This document shows, one piece after another, positions 7,591 to 16,638 of a stretch of 64,000 nt of DNA. Every line of letters starts with the position of its first letter. Within the stretch, counting starts at the first letter, position 1. The stretch spans positions 186,001-250,000 of the forward strand of contig CBDDHW010000001.1 of assembly GCA_965228575.1 (NCBI GenBank). Direction: 5' to 3'. The notes under the pieces are model-generated. The model did not search any database, was not told where the DNA came from, and was given only the letters and a program-made list of their open reading frames with translations. Both the position numbers and the translations under genes were made by a program. The stretch comes from UBA11612 sp965228575. Its GTDB lineage: Bacteria > Pseudomonadota > Alphaproteobacteria > Rhodospirillales > Rhodospirillaceae.

Positions 7591-10194
7591 CTAAGCGGCA
7601 ACGATATTCACGATCTTTTTTGGAACAACAATAACTTTGCGCGGCGCGTTCCCAGCAAGCTGTTTTTGCACTGCCGGAATAGCAAGTGCGGCGGCCTCGC
7701 AGGACGCCTCATCGATATCCGTGGCAACGGTAATTGTTCCGCGCAATTTTCCGTTCACTTGCACCGCGAGGGTTACGGTCTCTTCGGTGAGCATAGCCGA
7801 CTCAAAATCTGGCCAGGGCGTTTCCGCGAGAATGGACGTCTCGCCCAAACTTTCCCATATTTCCTCGGCAGCATGCGGCATAAGTGGATTAATCAGCCGC
7901 GCTATTGTCGAAACGCCAAATCGGAATGCACTGTCAGCGCCCTTTAGGCTGCGATCGATATTGGCGATTGTGTTGGTGAGCTCGCGAATTCGCGCAACGG
8001 CTGAATTGAATCTGAATTTTTCAATATCGTCGCCAACAGTTGCGATCGCGCGGTGGGTTTGCCTAACGGCCGACAAAATTTCCTCGTCCATATCTTTGGG
8101 TAAAGGGGCGTCTGCGATCGCCTTTGCATCAGCAGCCAAACGCCAAAGACGGTTCAAATATCGCCAAGCACCCTCGATGCCGCCCTCTGTCCATTCAAGA
8201 TCACGGTCTGGAGGAGAGTCAGATAACACGAATAAACGCGCTGCATCCGCACCATAAGTCTCGATAATGCGCTGAGGGTCGACGGTATTCTTTTTCGACT
8301 TAGACATTTTCTCGGAGCGCCCAGCCACGACAGGAGCATTGTCGGCGGCGCGAAACAGGTTGTCTCCATCCTTACGGACATCAACCGGCTCAACCCATTC
8401 ACCATCCTTTGTTTGGAAGGTCTCATGGCAAACCATGCCTTGCGTAAACATTCCGTCGAAGGGCTCTTTCAGATCCAAGTACCCGCAGTCCGAAATCGCT
8501 CGCATAAAAAACCGCGAGTACAGAAGGTGCAAAATCGCGTGCTCCACGCCGCCGATATACTGATCGACCGGCAGCCATTTCATGACCTCGTCTTTGTCAA
8601 AGGGCTTGTCGTCTAGATGCGGAGAACAAAACCGGGCGAAGTACCACGACGACTCAAAGAAGGTATCGAAAGTATCCGTTTCGCGCAGCGCATCCTTTCC
8701 ACATTCGGGGCATTTTACGTTTCTCCATGTTGGGTGACGCAACAACGGATTGCCCGGCTGATCGAAGGTGACATCTTCGGGTAAGGTGACGGGGAGGTCT
8801 TCGTCGGGAACGGGAACCGGGCCGCAGGTGTCGCAATGAATAATGGGAATTGGACACCCCCAATACCGTTGTCTTGAAACACCCCAGTCCCTTAAGCGGA
8901 ATTGGACAATGCCCTTGCCTCGTCCGAGCTCTTCTATTTTTTCAATAGCGGCGCGCTTGGCGTCTTCTACCCGCAGGCCGTTCAGAAATTCTGAGTTGAT
9001 AGCAACCCCGTCATCGACAAACGCTTCATTTCCGGCTTCCAGAGTTTTCGCAAACTCGTCTGGGTTTTCATTCTCCGGCGCTACAACACAGCGCACATCA
9101 AGGTTGTACTTTCGAGCAAAGTCGATATCTCTCTGGTCATGCGCTGGGCACCCGAAAATTGCACCGGTCCCATAATCCATAAGAACAAAGTTCGCGACAT
9201 ACACAGGAACGAGCCAATCCGGGTTGAAAGGATGGCGTGCCTTCAAGCCGGTGTCGTAGCCATTTTTCTCTGCCGTTTCGATGGCGGCCGTTGATGTTCC
9301 GCTACGAGCGCATTCAGCGATAAATTCAGCCAGGGCACTGTCCGTTTCTGCCAATTGCGCAGCCAACGGATGCTGGGCTGAAATCGCGCAAAACGACGCA
9401 CCGAACAGTGTATCCGGACGCGTTGTAAAAACTTCCAGAGAGTCATCGCGATCTGATTTGTCTGCATTGACGAGCGGCCACAAAATTCGCGCGCCCTCAG
9501 ACCGGCCGATCCAGTTACGTTGCATAAGCCGCACCTTGTCCGGCCAGCGATCAAGAGAGTCGATCGCGGACAACAAATCATCGGCATAATGCGTAATCTT
9601 CAAGAACCATTGGTTCAATTTGCGCTGTTCAACAACGGCGCCTGATCGCCAACCTTTTCCATCAATCACTTGCTCGTTTGCGAGTACGGTGTGTTCGACC
9701 GGATCCCAGTTCACCCAAGACTCTTTGCGGTAAGCAAGGCCAGTCTTGACCAGGTCGAGGAACATTTTTTGTTCATGCTTGTAGTAACTGGGATCGCAGC
9801 TAGCGATCTCCCGGCTCCAGTCGAGCGACAAACCCAAGGGCTTGAATTGCTCACGCATGACATCAATGTTTTGGTGCGTCCAAGCATCAGGATGTACGCC
9901 TCGTTCGAGCGCGGCGTTTTCCGCAGGCAATCCAAATGCATCCCATCCCATGGGGTGCATCACATTAAATCCTTTTGCTTTTTTGTATCGCGCGATGACA
10001 TCGCCAAGGGCGTAGTTGCGCACATGTCCTACGTGCAAACGACCTGACGGATAGGGAAACATCTCGAGCACGTAGTAGGTCGGCTTTGAGGGGTCGTCAT
10101 CGGTCTCAAAGCATTTTCGGTCCGCCCAAATGCGCTGCCATTTCGCTTCGGTCTCACGAAAGTTGTATCGCTCGTCTCGTGTTGTCATCGTCAA
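7591..10194 (-). CDS. leuS: leucine--tRNA ligase
   Basis: An 867-aa class I aminoacyl-tRNA synthetase. The HIGH signature is HVGHVRNY (about residues 54-61). A long CP1 editing domain carries TTRPDTLFGASF. The KMSKS loop is KMSKSKKN (about residue 635). The C-terminal anticodon and leucine-specific region ends PKKIVNIVAA. Full length compared with E. coli (860). It heads the leuS-lptE-holA run. Confidence 0.98.
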   Translation of the reverse strand: MTMTTRDERYNFRETEAKWQRIWADRKCFETDDDPSKPTYYVLEMFPYPSGRLHVGHVRNYALGDVIARYKKAKGFNVMHPMGWDAFGLPAENAALERGVHPDAWTHQNIDVMREQFKPLGLSLDWSREIASCDPSYYKHEQKMFLDLVKTGLAYRKESWVNWDPVEHTVLANEQVIDGKGWRSGAVVEQRKLNQWFLKITHYADDLLSAIDSLDRWPDKVRLMQRNWIGRSEGARILWPLVNADKSDRDDSLEVFTTRPDTLFGASFCAISAQHPLAAQLAETDSALAEFIAECARSGTSTAAIETAEKNGYDTGLKARHPFNPDWLVPVYVANFVLMDYGTGAIFGCPAHDQRDIDFARKYNLDVRCVVAPENENPDEFAKTLEAGNEAFVDDGVAINSEFLNGLRVEDAKRAAIEKIEELGRGKGIVQFRLRDWGVSRQRYWGCPIPIIHCDTCGPVPVPDEDLPVTLPEDVTFDQPGNPLLRHPTWRNVKCPECGKDALRETDTFDTFFESSWYFARFCSPHLDDKPFDKDEVMKWLPVDQYIGGVEHAILHLLYSRFFMRAISDCGYLDLKEPFDGMFTQGMVCHETFQTKDGEWVEPVDVRKDGDNLFRAADNAPVVAGRSEKMSKSKKNTVDPQRIIETYGADAARLFVLSDSPPDRDLEWTEGGIEGAWRYLNRLWRLAADAKAIADAPLPKDMDEEILSAVRQTHRAIATVGDDIEKFRFNSAVARIRELTNTIANIDRSLKGADSAFRFGVSTIARLINPLMPHAAEEIWESLGETSILAETPWPDFESAMLTEETVTLAVQVNGKLRGTITVATDIDEASCEAAALAIPAVQKQLAGNAPRKVIVVPKKIVNIVAA

Positions 10195-10290
10195 TCTCGT
10201 GGGGCAAGGGACGGAACGGCACTATAGCCTAGCCCGACACTTTAAGAACTTTACTCAGGGGATTCAGCGCGTACGCACCGAGATGAAGGG

Positions 10291-10824
10291 TTATTCGATT
10301 TCCGCCACCGCACGAAGTCGTAAGTTGCGAGCACGGCTAAGAATCGCATTCTCAAATTCAGTTGGAACGTCCACACCCACTGCGGCGTCTGTCCATCCGC
10401 CGGCCGTATCGCGGGTTTGCCGGAACACAGACACGCGCAGGCCATCCGCGCGCAAGGTGCGCCCGAGGATATAAACGTTAACTTTGAACCGCTCGTCGGG
10501 TGTTTCCGGCGGCCCATACCAGTCGGTAATGATAACGCCGCCAAAAGGATCAACCGAGGCGAGCGGCATAAACGCGATCGTGTCCAGCGAGGCGCGCCAC
10601 AAAAAGGCGTTCACCGCCACGGCCCCTCGTGTCCCATCACGCTCTTCGTCGCCAAAGAGCTCCAAACCCAATCCGCCCTCACTGAATATCGTGTCTTCAC
10701 TTTCCGCAGCTTCCCGGTCGGGAGCAGGCTGGTAGTTAGCGTCTGTGCCACACCCTGAGATCATCAGAGCAAGGGCCATGGCCATACATGCTTTTGAGCC
10801 CACTCTTCTTTGGCTACTGCCCAT
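10291..10824 (-). CDS. DUF3576 lipoprotein
   Basis: A 177-aa predicted lipoprotein with lipobox Cys at about residue 25 (LMISGC). The mature part (AVAVNAFLWRASLDTIAFMPL, then DPFGGVIITDWY) is the DUF3576 family, found almost only in Alphaproteobacteria and typically just upstream of leuS, as here. It is probably periplasmic or outer-membrane anchored; the function is not known to me. It is divergent from the porin at 11176. Confidence 0.85.
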   Translation of the reverse strand: MGSSQRRVGSKACMAMALALMISGCGTDANYQPAPDREAAESEDTIFSEGGLGLELFGDEERDGTRGAVAVNAFLWRASLDTIAFMPLASVDPFGGVIITDWYGPPETPDERFKVNVYILGRTLRADGLRVSVFRQTRDTAGGWTDAAVGVDVPTEFENAILSRARNLRLRAVAEIE

Positions 10825-11175
10825 ACCTATTGCTCCTTAACGCGCCTATTTGACTTCGTGGCCAGTGGGCCAGCGAGGATTTGGAATTTGTGAGGCCGTT
10901 TATAACCAACCTCATTGCTGTTGCGAAGAGGCGGTGACGAGCTTGTAAACCTCTATTTGAGCTTGTTTTTTCAACTTTGCTTAAATTGAGACGTTGTCAT
11001 AGGTGTTTGCACCGTAACAAAACCATAAAAAAACCGTCACAAAACCAGTCGTAGTGTTTCCGTAAGTTCGCGCCATCGATTAGAGGGCGCAGAAACCTCT
11101 TACGAGTCCACGCTGAATTCTGAACGGTTCAACGCGGAAAAATATATAAAAAACAATGGTTTTAAGGATTAAGCG
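10825..11175. other. divergent intergenic region with porin promoter
   Basis: This 351-nt region separates the DUF3576 gene and the porin. It holds the PhoB-box-like repeat (11012-11051), a possible -10 (TAAGTT, 11063-11068) and a leader of roughly 100 nt. The porin's Shine-Dalgarno AAGGA is at 11164-11168. I see no ORF with convincing features in it. Confidence 0.6.
11012..11051 (+). promoter_or_regulatory. PhoB box-like tandem repeat
   Basis: Four 7-mers at an exact 11-bp period with AAAA spacers: CCGTAAC (11012), CCATAAA (11023), CCGTCAC (11034), CCAGTCG (11045). The known PhoB box is CTGTCAT-type 7-mers separated by 4 A/T-rich bases. The last unit ends 11 nt before a possible -10, TAAGTT (11063-11068), the usual geometry for a PhoB-activated promoter. 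The downstream gene is a phosphate/polyphosphate-porin-family member. The repeat is seen directly; PhoB control is inference. Confidence 0.68.
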
Positions 11176-12348
11176 ATGAAAAGAACGCTCAGCGTTGCGG
11201 CTCTTGGGGCCGTAATTTGCCTTGGCTTTATGCCGGGAACGTCCGCTGTTGCCCAGGATGTCAAATTTTCTCTCAGAGGTGGTCCGTCAATTGAAAGCGC
11301 GGATGGAAATTTCAAGTTTTCGTTAGGCGGGCGGATTCACCTGGACGCTGCACTCTATGATGAAGACGGTGCGGCGATGAAAAACGGCTTTCGTTTTCGC
11401 CGGACCAGGTTATCCGCTGACGTCACCCTATACAAAGATTGGCACATCAAAACCCAATACGATTTTGCGGAAAACACCGTCAATTTTGCGGACGTTTATG
11501 TCCGGTATACCGGGTTCGATGGCATTAGAATTACCGCTGGACAGTTCAAAATGCCCTTCGGATTGGAAGAGCTGACCAGCTCGAACAACATCACGTTCAT
11601 GGAGCGTTCGCTCAACTCGGTCTTTGCAACAAGTCGGCAAATTGGGGTTGGGGCTGATTGGCGCCGGCCCATGTTCACCGTGAGCACGGCGGCATATGGA
11701 CGCAACGTCGGTGAATCTACAACCGGTGATGATCCCTTGGCGATCGGCGGACGAGTGACGTTTTCGCCGATCAACGACAAGGGCCGGGTTTTCCATATTG
11801 GAGGTGCCGCAGCTTATGAGTGGGTGGACGATGCTGGCACGCTTCGCATTCGCCAGCGGCCGGAATCGCGGGTAGATGGAGCGAGGCTTGTCGACACCGG
11901 TGCGATTAGCGATGTCCGCGCTCAGCTTAAATATGGGGTCGAACTTGCCGGCGTGCTTGGTCCATTTTCACTTCAAGGCGAGTACATGGGGTCAAGCGTC
12001 AAGCGCCGGAACGGACTCTCGTCCGCGGATTTCAATGGCTTTTATGTCATGGGTAGCTGGTTTCTGACCGGAGAGTCCCGCCGTTATAGCGGAGGAGCGT
12101 TCAGCAGCGTCTCCCCGAACGGTAAAATGGGCGCCCTTGAGTTGGCCGCTCGGTATAGCACGCTGGATTTGAACGACACTGCTGTTGTGACCGGCGGAAA
12201 AATGGAAAACATCACGCTCGGCGCGAACTGGTACATCAATCGAAATGTTCGAATGATGTTCAATTATGTTCGGGTAAATGCCGACGCGGTTGGACCACGG
12301 AGTGACGATCCCAATATCTTCCAGCTTCGCCTTCAGGCGACGTTTTAA
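11176..12348 (+). CDS. OprP/OprO-family phosphate-selective porin
   Basis: A 390-aa outer-membrane beta-barrel of the Porin_O_P family. The signal peptide is about 26 residues (cleavage near SAVA-Q). The mature N-terminus (FKFSLGGRIHLDAALYDED) followed by GFRFRRTRLSADVTLYKDW is characteristic, as is ITAGQFKMPFGLEELTS. It ends in a Phe (LRLQATF), the BAM signal. Family members import phosphate or polyphosphate. The PhoB-like box upstream supports phosphate-starvation control. Start chosen by AAGGA 7 nt upstream. Confidence 0.85.
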   Translation: MKRTLSVAALGAVICLGFMPGTSAVAQDVKFSLRGGPSIESADGNFKFSLGGRIHLDAALYDEDGAAMKNGFRFRRTRLSADVTLYKDWHIKTQYDFAENTVNFADVYVRYTGFDGIRITAGQFKMPFGLEELTSSNNITFMERSLNSVFATSRQIGVGADWRRPMFTVSTAAYGRNVGESTTGDDPLAIGGRVTFSPINDKGRVFHIGGAAAYEWVDDAGTLRIRQRPESRVDGARLVDTGAISDVRAQLKYGVELAGVLGPFSLQGEYMGSSVKRRNGLSSADFNGFYVMGSWFLTGESRRYSGGAFSSVSPNGKMGALELAARYSTLDLNDTAVVTGGKMENITLGANWYINRNVRMMFNYVRVNADAVGPRSDDPNIFQLRLQATF

Positions 12349-12356
12349 TGCGTGCA

Positions 12357-12384
12357 ACGGGGCGAGGTACAATGCTCGCCCCGT
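12357..12384. repeat. strong hairpin after the OprP-like porin
   Basis: ACGGGGCGAG (12357-12366) pairs perfectly with CTCGCCCCGT (12375-12384) around an 8-nt loop, 9 nt after the porin stop. No T-run follows, so it is more likely an mRNA 3'-end stabiliser or a factor-assisted terminator than a classic intrinsic one. Confidence 0.5.
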
Positions 12385-12487
12385 GCGCCTCTGTATCGCG
12401 ATCACCCTCGGGATTGTGATATTTCTCAATTCCGACGGAAGCTGATAAAGTCCCTGCACCCAACACAAGCGCGACGGGGGTATTAGC

Positions 12488-13570
12488 GTGGGTTACATCA
12501 AGAAAAGCGTTCGGGCGTCTTTCGTTCTCGGGACCGCCGTTCTCGGGACCGCCCTAACACTAGCTGCGCCGTCTTCGGTTCAAGCAGCGGAAGCAATCAC
12601 GCTTTCACTTGGTGGACACATTCACCAATACTTTTTTGTCGCCGATCAAAGTCAAGCTACGGGAGAGAACTACAACGCTTCCGGAATGTTTAGCGATACG
12701 CGTTTGACATTCGAAGGGCGGACAATTTTAGACAATGGAATCGTCATTCGGGCGTATGCGCGCATTTTTGCCGAAGCAGACTCCCGGCCAAATGGGGATG
12801 AAGTTTTTTTGGAAGTGCGCAGCTCTTTGGGCCGCTTGCGGTTAGGTGAGAAAGCGGGGGCAAACACATCAACGATTGGCGACCCGGTTCCCCAAGCATT
12901 CTTGACTGTTTACGACGAAGTTGTTGGTGATGCCCTTGTGCCGCGCACGGGGGTTACGCTCAAAGACGCTTTTACATTCCGGCGTTTTACCGGTAACTCG
13001 CTCGGCGTCTCGTATCAATCTCCTGAACTTTACGGATTTAGCGTTGGTTTGGCCTATCACCCAACGCCTACACCCGGTGACGGGCCAGTGAACAACAGCA
13101 TTCTTCCGCACAATGCATTTGATGTTACAGCTGGGTATCAGGGGTATTATCCCGGCGGTAGTTATCGCTTTGCGGCGGGATATTTTCATTCCAGCTCGAG
13201 CAATTTCGGTAACGATGGTGTGGAAGCGTGGAATATTGCGGCTGGCCTCACATATGGTGGCTGGGAATTTGCAGGCGCTTACATGAATGCATTGCCCGAT
13301 GGCAGTCCTCGTGAAATCGCATGGACTGTGGGCGCGTTGTACGGGATTGGCCCGTGGCAAATCTCCGCGGATTTTCGTACTTCAAAACGTCGCCCCTTTG
13401 TGGGCTCCACAATCCAGGAGAATGCCGAGAGAACAACCGTGCAAACGGCGTATAAGCTTGGTCCAGGAATTAGCGTGGGGCTCGCCGGTTTTTACGCACA
13501 ACAAGAAGACGACACGGGAACCTCTTGGGATGGCGGCGGCGTTTTAGGCGGCGTTAAGGTCGGCTTTTAG
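12488..13570 (+). CDS. general porin (Gram-negative porin_4 type)
   Basis: A 360-aa outer-membrane porin. The Sec signal peptide is about 33 residues (cleavage near SSVQA-A). The mature protein opens ITLSLGGHIHQYFFVAD, has alternating aromatic and glycine-rich strands, contains an FEGRTILDNGIVIRAYARI segment typical of rhodospirillal porins, and ends with VGGVKVGF (terminal Phe). GTG start with ACGGGGG 7 nt upstream. It follows the OprP-like gene by 139 nt. Substrate unknown; it is distinct in sequence from its neighbour. Confidence 0.8.
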   Translation: MGYIKKSVRASFVLGTAVLGTALTLAAPSSVQAAEAITLSLGGHIHQYFFVADQSQATGENYNASGMFSDTRLTFEGRTILDNGIVIRAYARIFAEADSRPNGDEVFLEVRSSLGRLRLGEKAGANTSTIGDPVPQAFLTVYDEVVGDALVPRTGVTLKDAFTFRRFTGNSLGVSYQSPELYGFSVGLAYHPTPTPGDGPVNNSILPHNAFDVTAGYQGYYPGGSYRFAAGYFHSSSSNFGNDGVEAWNIAAGLTYGGWEFAGAYMNALPDGSPREIAWTVGALYGIGPWQISADFRTSKRRPFVGSTIQENAERTTVQTAYKLGPGISVGLAGFYAQQEDDTGTSWDGGGVLGGVKVGF

Positions 13571-13815
13571 CCCATTATATTTTGCGTTCGAGTCGCAGAG
13601 GCAGCTTCAGTCTGGCCTAAGCGTTGCGGCAAGACCTTCATAACAAACGCCAAGCATACTTTTTTGCAACACTCCGCAGCGCGCTTCTGCGTTTTGTGTG
13701 GGTAATTTGTCACAACGCGAGGTTTAAAATTACTGTTTTGAAGCGATTTATTGACCTACCACCCGCGCGGTGCGACCTTTAGACAGGCGCTAATTTTGGA
13801 AGAAGTACACTGCCG

Positions 13816-14592
13816 ATGCGTGTGCCGACATTCATAACCGCTATTGCCAAAACCATTGCTGTTTCATGCTTGGTTTTTGTCGCATATCCGGCTTTGTCCG
13901 CAGAAGTTCGTGAGGCGGATGACGACGTGTTAGCTGCCTCTTCGTCAGATCAATTGATCAACTCGACCCTCACAATCTTGGCGTTTGAAACTCCAACCGT
14001 CGGCTATCTCACGCCGTCGACGCGGTCAGTCGCCTTTGGCGCACTGCCCGGAGAGCCATCATCCGCAAATATGCTAAATGGGGTAACCGGTGGGCTCGTG
14101 CTCGCCGATGCTTTCGACATTGCTGGAAAGTACACTGCAGATCTTTATGGGGGCCGGATCGGTCTCTATGGGGGTTACGCTGACCGTCCGTCAACTTTGG
14201 CATTAGCGCCGGACACGGCATGGAATTTTGGTGCGCTGGTTGGTTACGCAGGTTTTTACCTCCGCGGCGGAATAAATGATATGACGGCTGTCGGATACGT
14301 GCAGGACGTTCAAGGTTGGGAAGCTGGGTTCGGTTATGAAACCGGAAACCTTGATCTGCGCTTGACGTATACGGCCTCACAATCTGTTGGCGAACTCGGA
14401 GCGGTTGAACGCCAACTTGACAGTAAACAATGGACGCTCGGCGGAGATTATCAAATCTCACCTCGGCTACGATTAAACGCAAACGCCTTTTACGACATAC
14501 GCGATAGTGGTTTTGCAGCGCTTTCTTTCGTTCCGACGACGTCCGCACCGCAGGGAACTGGTGCTCGAGTAGGCGTTCAGCTCCGCTTCTAA
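13816..14592 (+). CDS. small porin-like outer-membrane protein
   Basis: A 258-aa protein with a signal peptide of about 29 residues (cleavage near ALSA-E). The remainder alternates glycine and aromatic residues (GRIGLYGGY, FGALVGYAGFYLRGG, WEAGFGYETGNLDLRLTY) and ends in GVQLRF. The C-terminal half resembles porin strands. An N-terminal stretch of about 60 residues is not obviously barrel. Possibly a shortened porin paralogue of the preceding gene, or an OM protein of unknown function. The 245-nt gap before it shows no clear promoter. Confidence 0.6.
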   Translation: MRVPTFITAIAKTIAVSCLVFVAYPALSAEVREADDDVLAASSSDQLINSTLTILAFETPTVGYLTPSTRSVAFGALPGEPSSANMLNGVTGGLVLADAFDIAGKYTADLYGGRIGLYGGYADRPSTLALAPDTAWNFGALVGYAGFYLRGGINDMTAVGYVQDVQGWEAGFGYETGNLDLRLTYTASQSVGELGAVERQLDSKQWTLGGDYQISPRLRLNANAFYDIRDSGFAALSFVPTTSAPQGTGARVGVQLRF

Positions 14593-14598
14593 ACCTCG

Positions 14599-15240
14599 TT
14601 ATTCTTCAGAAAGAATGCTGATTCCAGAAACGCCCGCACACCCTGCTAGGTAGACTGTCGGGATATTTTTTTCTGTAATTCCCCCTAAGGCGATGACGGG
14701 AATTTTCGCCGCACGAGCCAGCGCAGTAAATCGCACAGAGCCCAGAGGGCGCCGGCTCAGATGACTTTTCGTTTGAAAAATTGGCGAGAGGAAAGCCGCG
14801 TTTGCATTGATTGCTTTGGCGCGCCGTAATTCGGGAGCGCTGTGTGCGGCAACCGTGAGGATTTTTTTACGGGTGCGCAGCCACAATCGGGCACCCGTTT
14901 CTAGACCGGCTGCAGCCATATACGCTGGCATGTGAAGTCCGTGCGCATTCACTTTGGCGGCAAGACGCCAATCACTTCCGACAAAAAACCCAATCCCCAA
15001 TTGACGGCATATTGCCCGCAGATTTTTAGCGGTATCGCCGCGCTCTTGGATGTCATAGTGACGAAAAATGACGCCCGTTCCGCGGGGCATTTTTCTCACC
15101 AAATCTTTAGGGTTTGGCGTCCGCACCTCGTCGGTCATCAAAAAAAAATATGGGAGCTCAATGCGTTTCGGAAACCCAACACCGCGAGGTTTGAGCTTGG
15201 CGCGCACGTTTGATAGCGTCCGGTTCATTGTCGCCACCAT
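14599..15240 (-). CDS. thiamine phosphate synthase-like protein (ThiE/TenI family)
   Basis: A 213-aa TIM-barrel of the ThiE/TenI family. Recognisable elements are the GVIFRHYD strand, the AAFLSPIFQTKSH strand corresponding to the GPVFPTxTK region of ThiE, and the phosphate-binding IPVIALGGITEKNI. The N-terminus lacks some of the substrate-binding residues expected of a canonical ThiE, so it may not be a genuine thiamine-phosphate synthase. No other thiamine genes lie nearby. It is divergent from yggS with only 17 nt between, so the two promoters must overlap coding ends. Confidence 0.7.
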   Translation of the reverse strand: MVATMNRTLSNVRAKLKPRGVGFPKRIELPYFFLMTDEVRTPNPKDLVRKMPRGTGVIFRHYDIQERGDTAKNLRAICRQLGIGFFVGSDWRLAAKVNAHGLHMPAYMAAAGLETGARLWLRTRKKILTVAAHSAPELRRAKAINANAAFLSPIFQTKSHLSRRPLGSVRFTALARAAKIPVIALGGITEKNIPTVYLAGCAGVSGISILSEE

Positions 15241-15257
15241 AAACAGTTTGGTCTAGC

Positions 15258-15932
15258 GTGTCCGCAGTCGAAGCTCTTCAAGATATCTCGTCTCGCATTC
15301 AAAAAAGCGCCCGCTCAGCCGGACGAGAAAGCTCGCCCACAAATATCATAGCGGTCTCCAAAACGTTTGAACGGCACGACATTGTTCCGTTGCTAGAATT
15401 TGGCCACAAACATTTCGGTGAGAACCGCGTGCAAGAAGCTGCGAACAAATGGCCCGTTTTGCGCCGAAACACAAAGGATGTGGTGCTGCATATGATCGGC
15501 CCACTACAAACAAATAAAGTTAAAGAAGCCGTTGCGCTTTTTGACATGATTCACACGCTCGACAGGCCACGCCTGGCCGAAAAACTCTCACGCGAAATGG
15601 AACTTCAGAACCGTCGTATTCCCTGTCTTGTTCAAGTAAATACCGGCCAAGAAGCTCAGAAGGCGGGTGTTGACCCAAGTGATGCAGATGCATTTATCGC
15701 CGAGTGCCGCCAAAAATGGGCTCTACCGATAGCGGGGCTTATGTGCATTCCCCCCGCGGAGGATGAGCCGTCCCCTCACTTCGCATTTTTACGAGAGATC
15801 GCGCGCCGCAACAATTTGAATCACTTGAGCATGGGAATGAGTAGTGACTTTGAAGTCGCTGTCATGTTCGGCGCCACATATGTTCGGGTAGGGAGCGCGA
15901 TCTTCGGTCCGCGAAAAGCTACGATGCCTTAA
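15258..15932 (+). CDS. PLP homeostasis protein YggS/PROSC
   Basis: A 224-aa alanine-racemase-fold PLP carrier that balances vitamin B6 and amino-acid metabolism. The PLP lysine lies in IIAVSKTF. HFGENRVQEAANKW, HMIGPLQTNKVKEA, HLSMGMSSDFEVAV and FGATYVRVGSAIFG are all typical. GTG start, normal length. Its last 14 nt overlap the convergent L,D-transpeptidase gene. Confidence 0.92.
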   Translation: MSAVEALQDISSRIQKSARSAGRESSPTNIIAVSKTFERHDIVPLLEFGHKHFGENRVQEAANKWPVLRRNTKDVVLHMIGPLQTNKVKEAVALFDMIHTLDRPRLAEKLSREMELQNRRIPCLVQVNTGQEAQKAGVDPSDADAFIAECRQKWALPIAGLMCIPPAEDEPSPHFAFLREIARRNNLNHLSMGMSSDFEVAVMFGATYVRVGSAIFGPRKATMP

Positions 15933-16479
15933 GGGTTGGCTCCAAAATTTCGATAGATGTTTCAGGGCCCACACATCCGAGAAAATCCGTCATGTCGCCT
16001 GATTCAAGAGCAATGCATCCCGCTGTGGGTCCTTCATTCTCGTCCATGAGGTGGATGAAAACGGCGCTTCCCTTGCTTTCGACAACCGGGTCGTCATTGT
16101 GTCCAATCACAACAACAATGTCGTAGCGCCGGTCATCTCTCCACAGCCTCTCGGCTCGAGCTGGGTAGGGTAGTTTGACTGGTCGATTATACGAGCGATC
16201 CGTAGGATCATCACACCAACCGTCATCGACTTTAATTTTGGTTGTAGGCAAGGTTGTGAGCGGTTCTCCGATGCGATCGGCCCGATACAATACACGCTTC
16301 AACGGGAACCGGCCCACAGGAGTCGCCCCGTCTCCTTCGACCTTGTCTTGACGGACGCCCGCGCGGCCAAGGCAGCATGCAACAGTTTTTCCCCCAAATT
16401 TTACCTGGCCACGAAATGTGTCCGCGGAGTCCGGGATCACTGTAACAATTTTAGGTACGCCAACGGTCGTGTCACTCAT
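15919..16479 (-). CDS. L,D-transpeptidase (YkuD domain)
   Basis: A 186-aa YkuD-type protein. The catalytic signature is FIHLMDENEGPTAGCIAL, with the nucleophile Cys in GC and the conserved upstream His and Gly. IGHNDDPVV and GDGATPVGRFPLKRVLY belong to the same fold. These enzymes make 3-3 cross-links or attach lipoproteins to peptidoglycan. No N-terminal signal peptide is visible from the chosen start, nor from the upstream ATG at 16515. ATG 16479 has TAGGAGAC 7-8 nt upstream and is preferred. It is divergent from the response regulator at 16639. Confidence 0.85.
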   Translation of the reverse strand: MSDTTVGVPKIVTVIPDSADTFRGQVKFGGKTVACCLGRAGVRQDKVEGDGATPVGRFPLKRVLYRADRIGEPLTTLPTTKIKVDDGWCDDPTDRSYNRPVKLPYPARAERLWRDDRRYDIVVVIGHNDDPVVESKGSAVFIHLMDENEGPTAGCIALESGDMTDFLGCVGPETSIEILEPTLKAS

Positions 16480-16638
16480 TTCAAAGTCTCCTAACAAGAT
16501 TGTCAGGGCTTTCATTTCTTTTTCAGTGGTAGATACTCAAACCGACAATATAGACGGACTATACGTGGTGTCATACGCCGAACGTTTAACCAACACGACA
16601 TACGATAATCGTTGACCCGCTAAAGATCGGAAGTTGAA

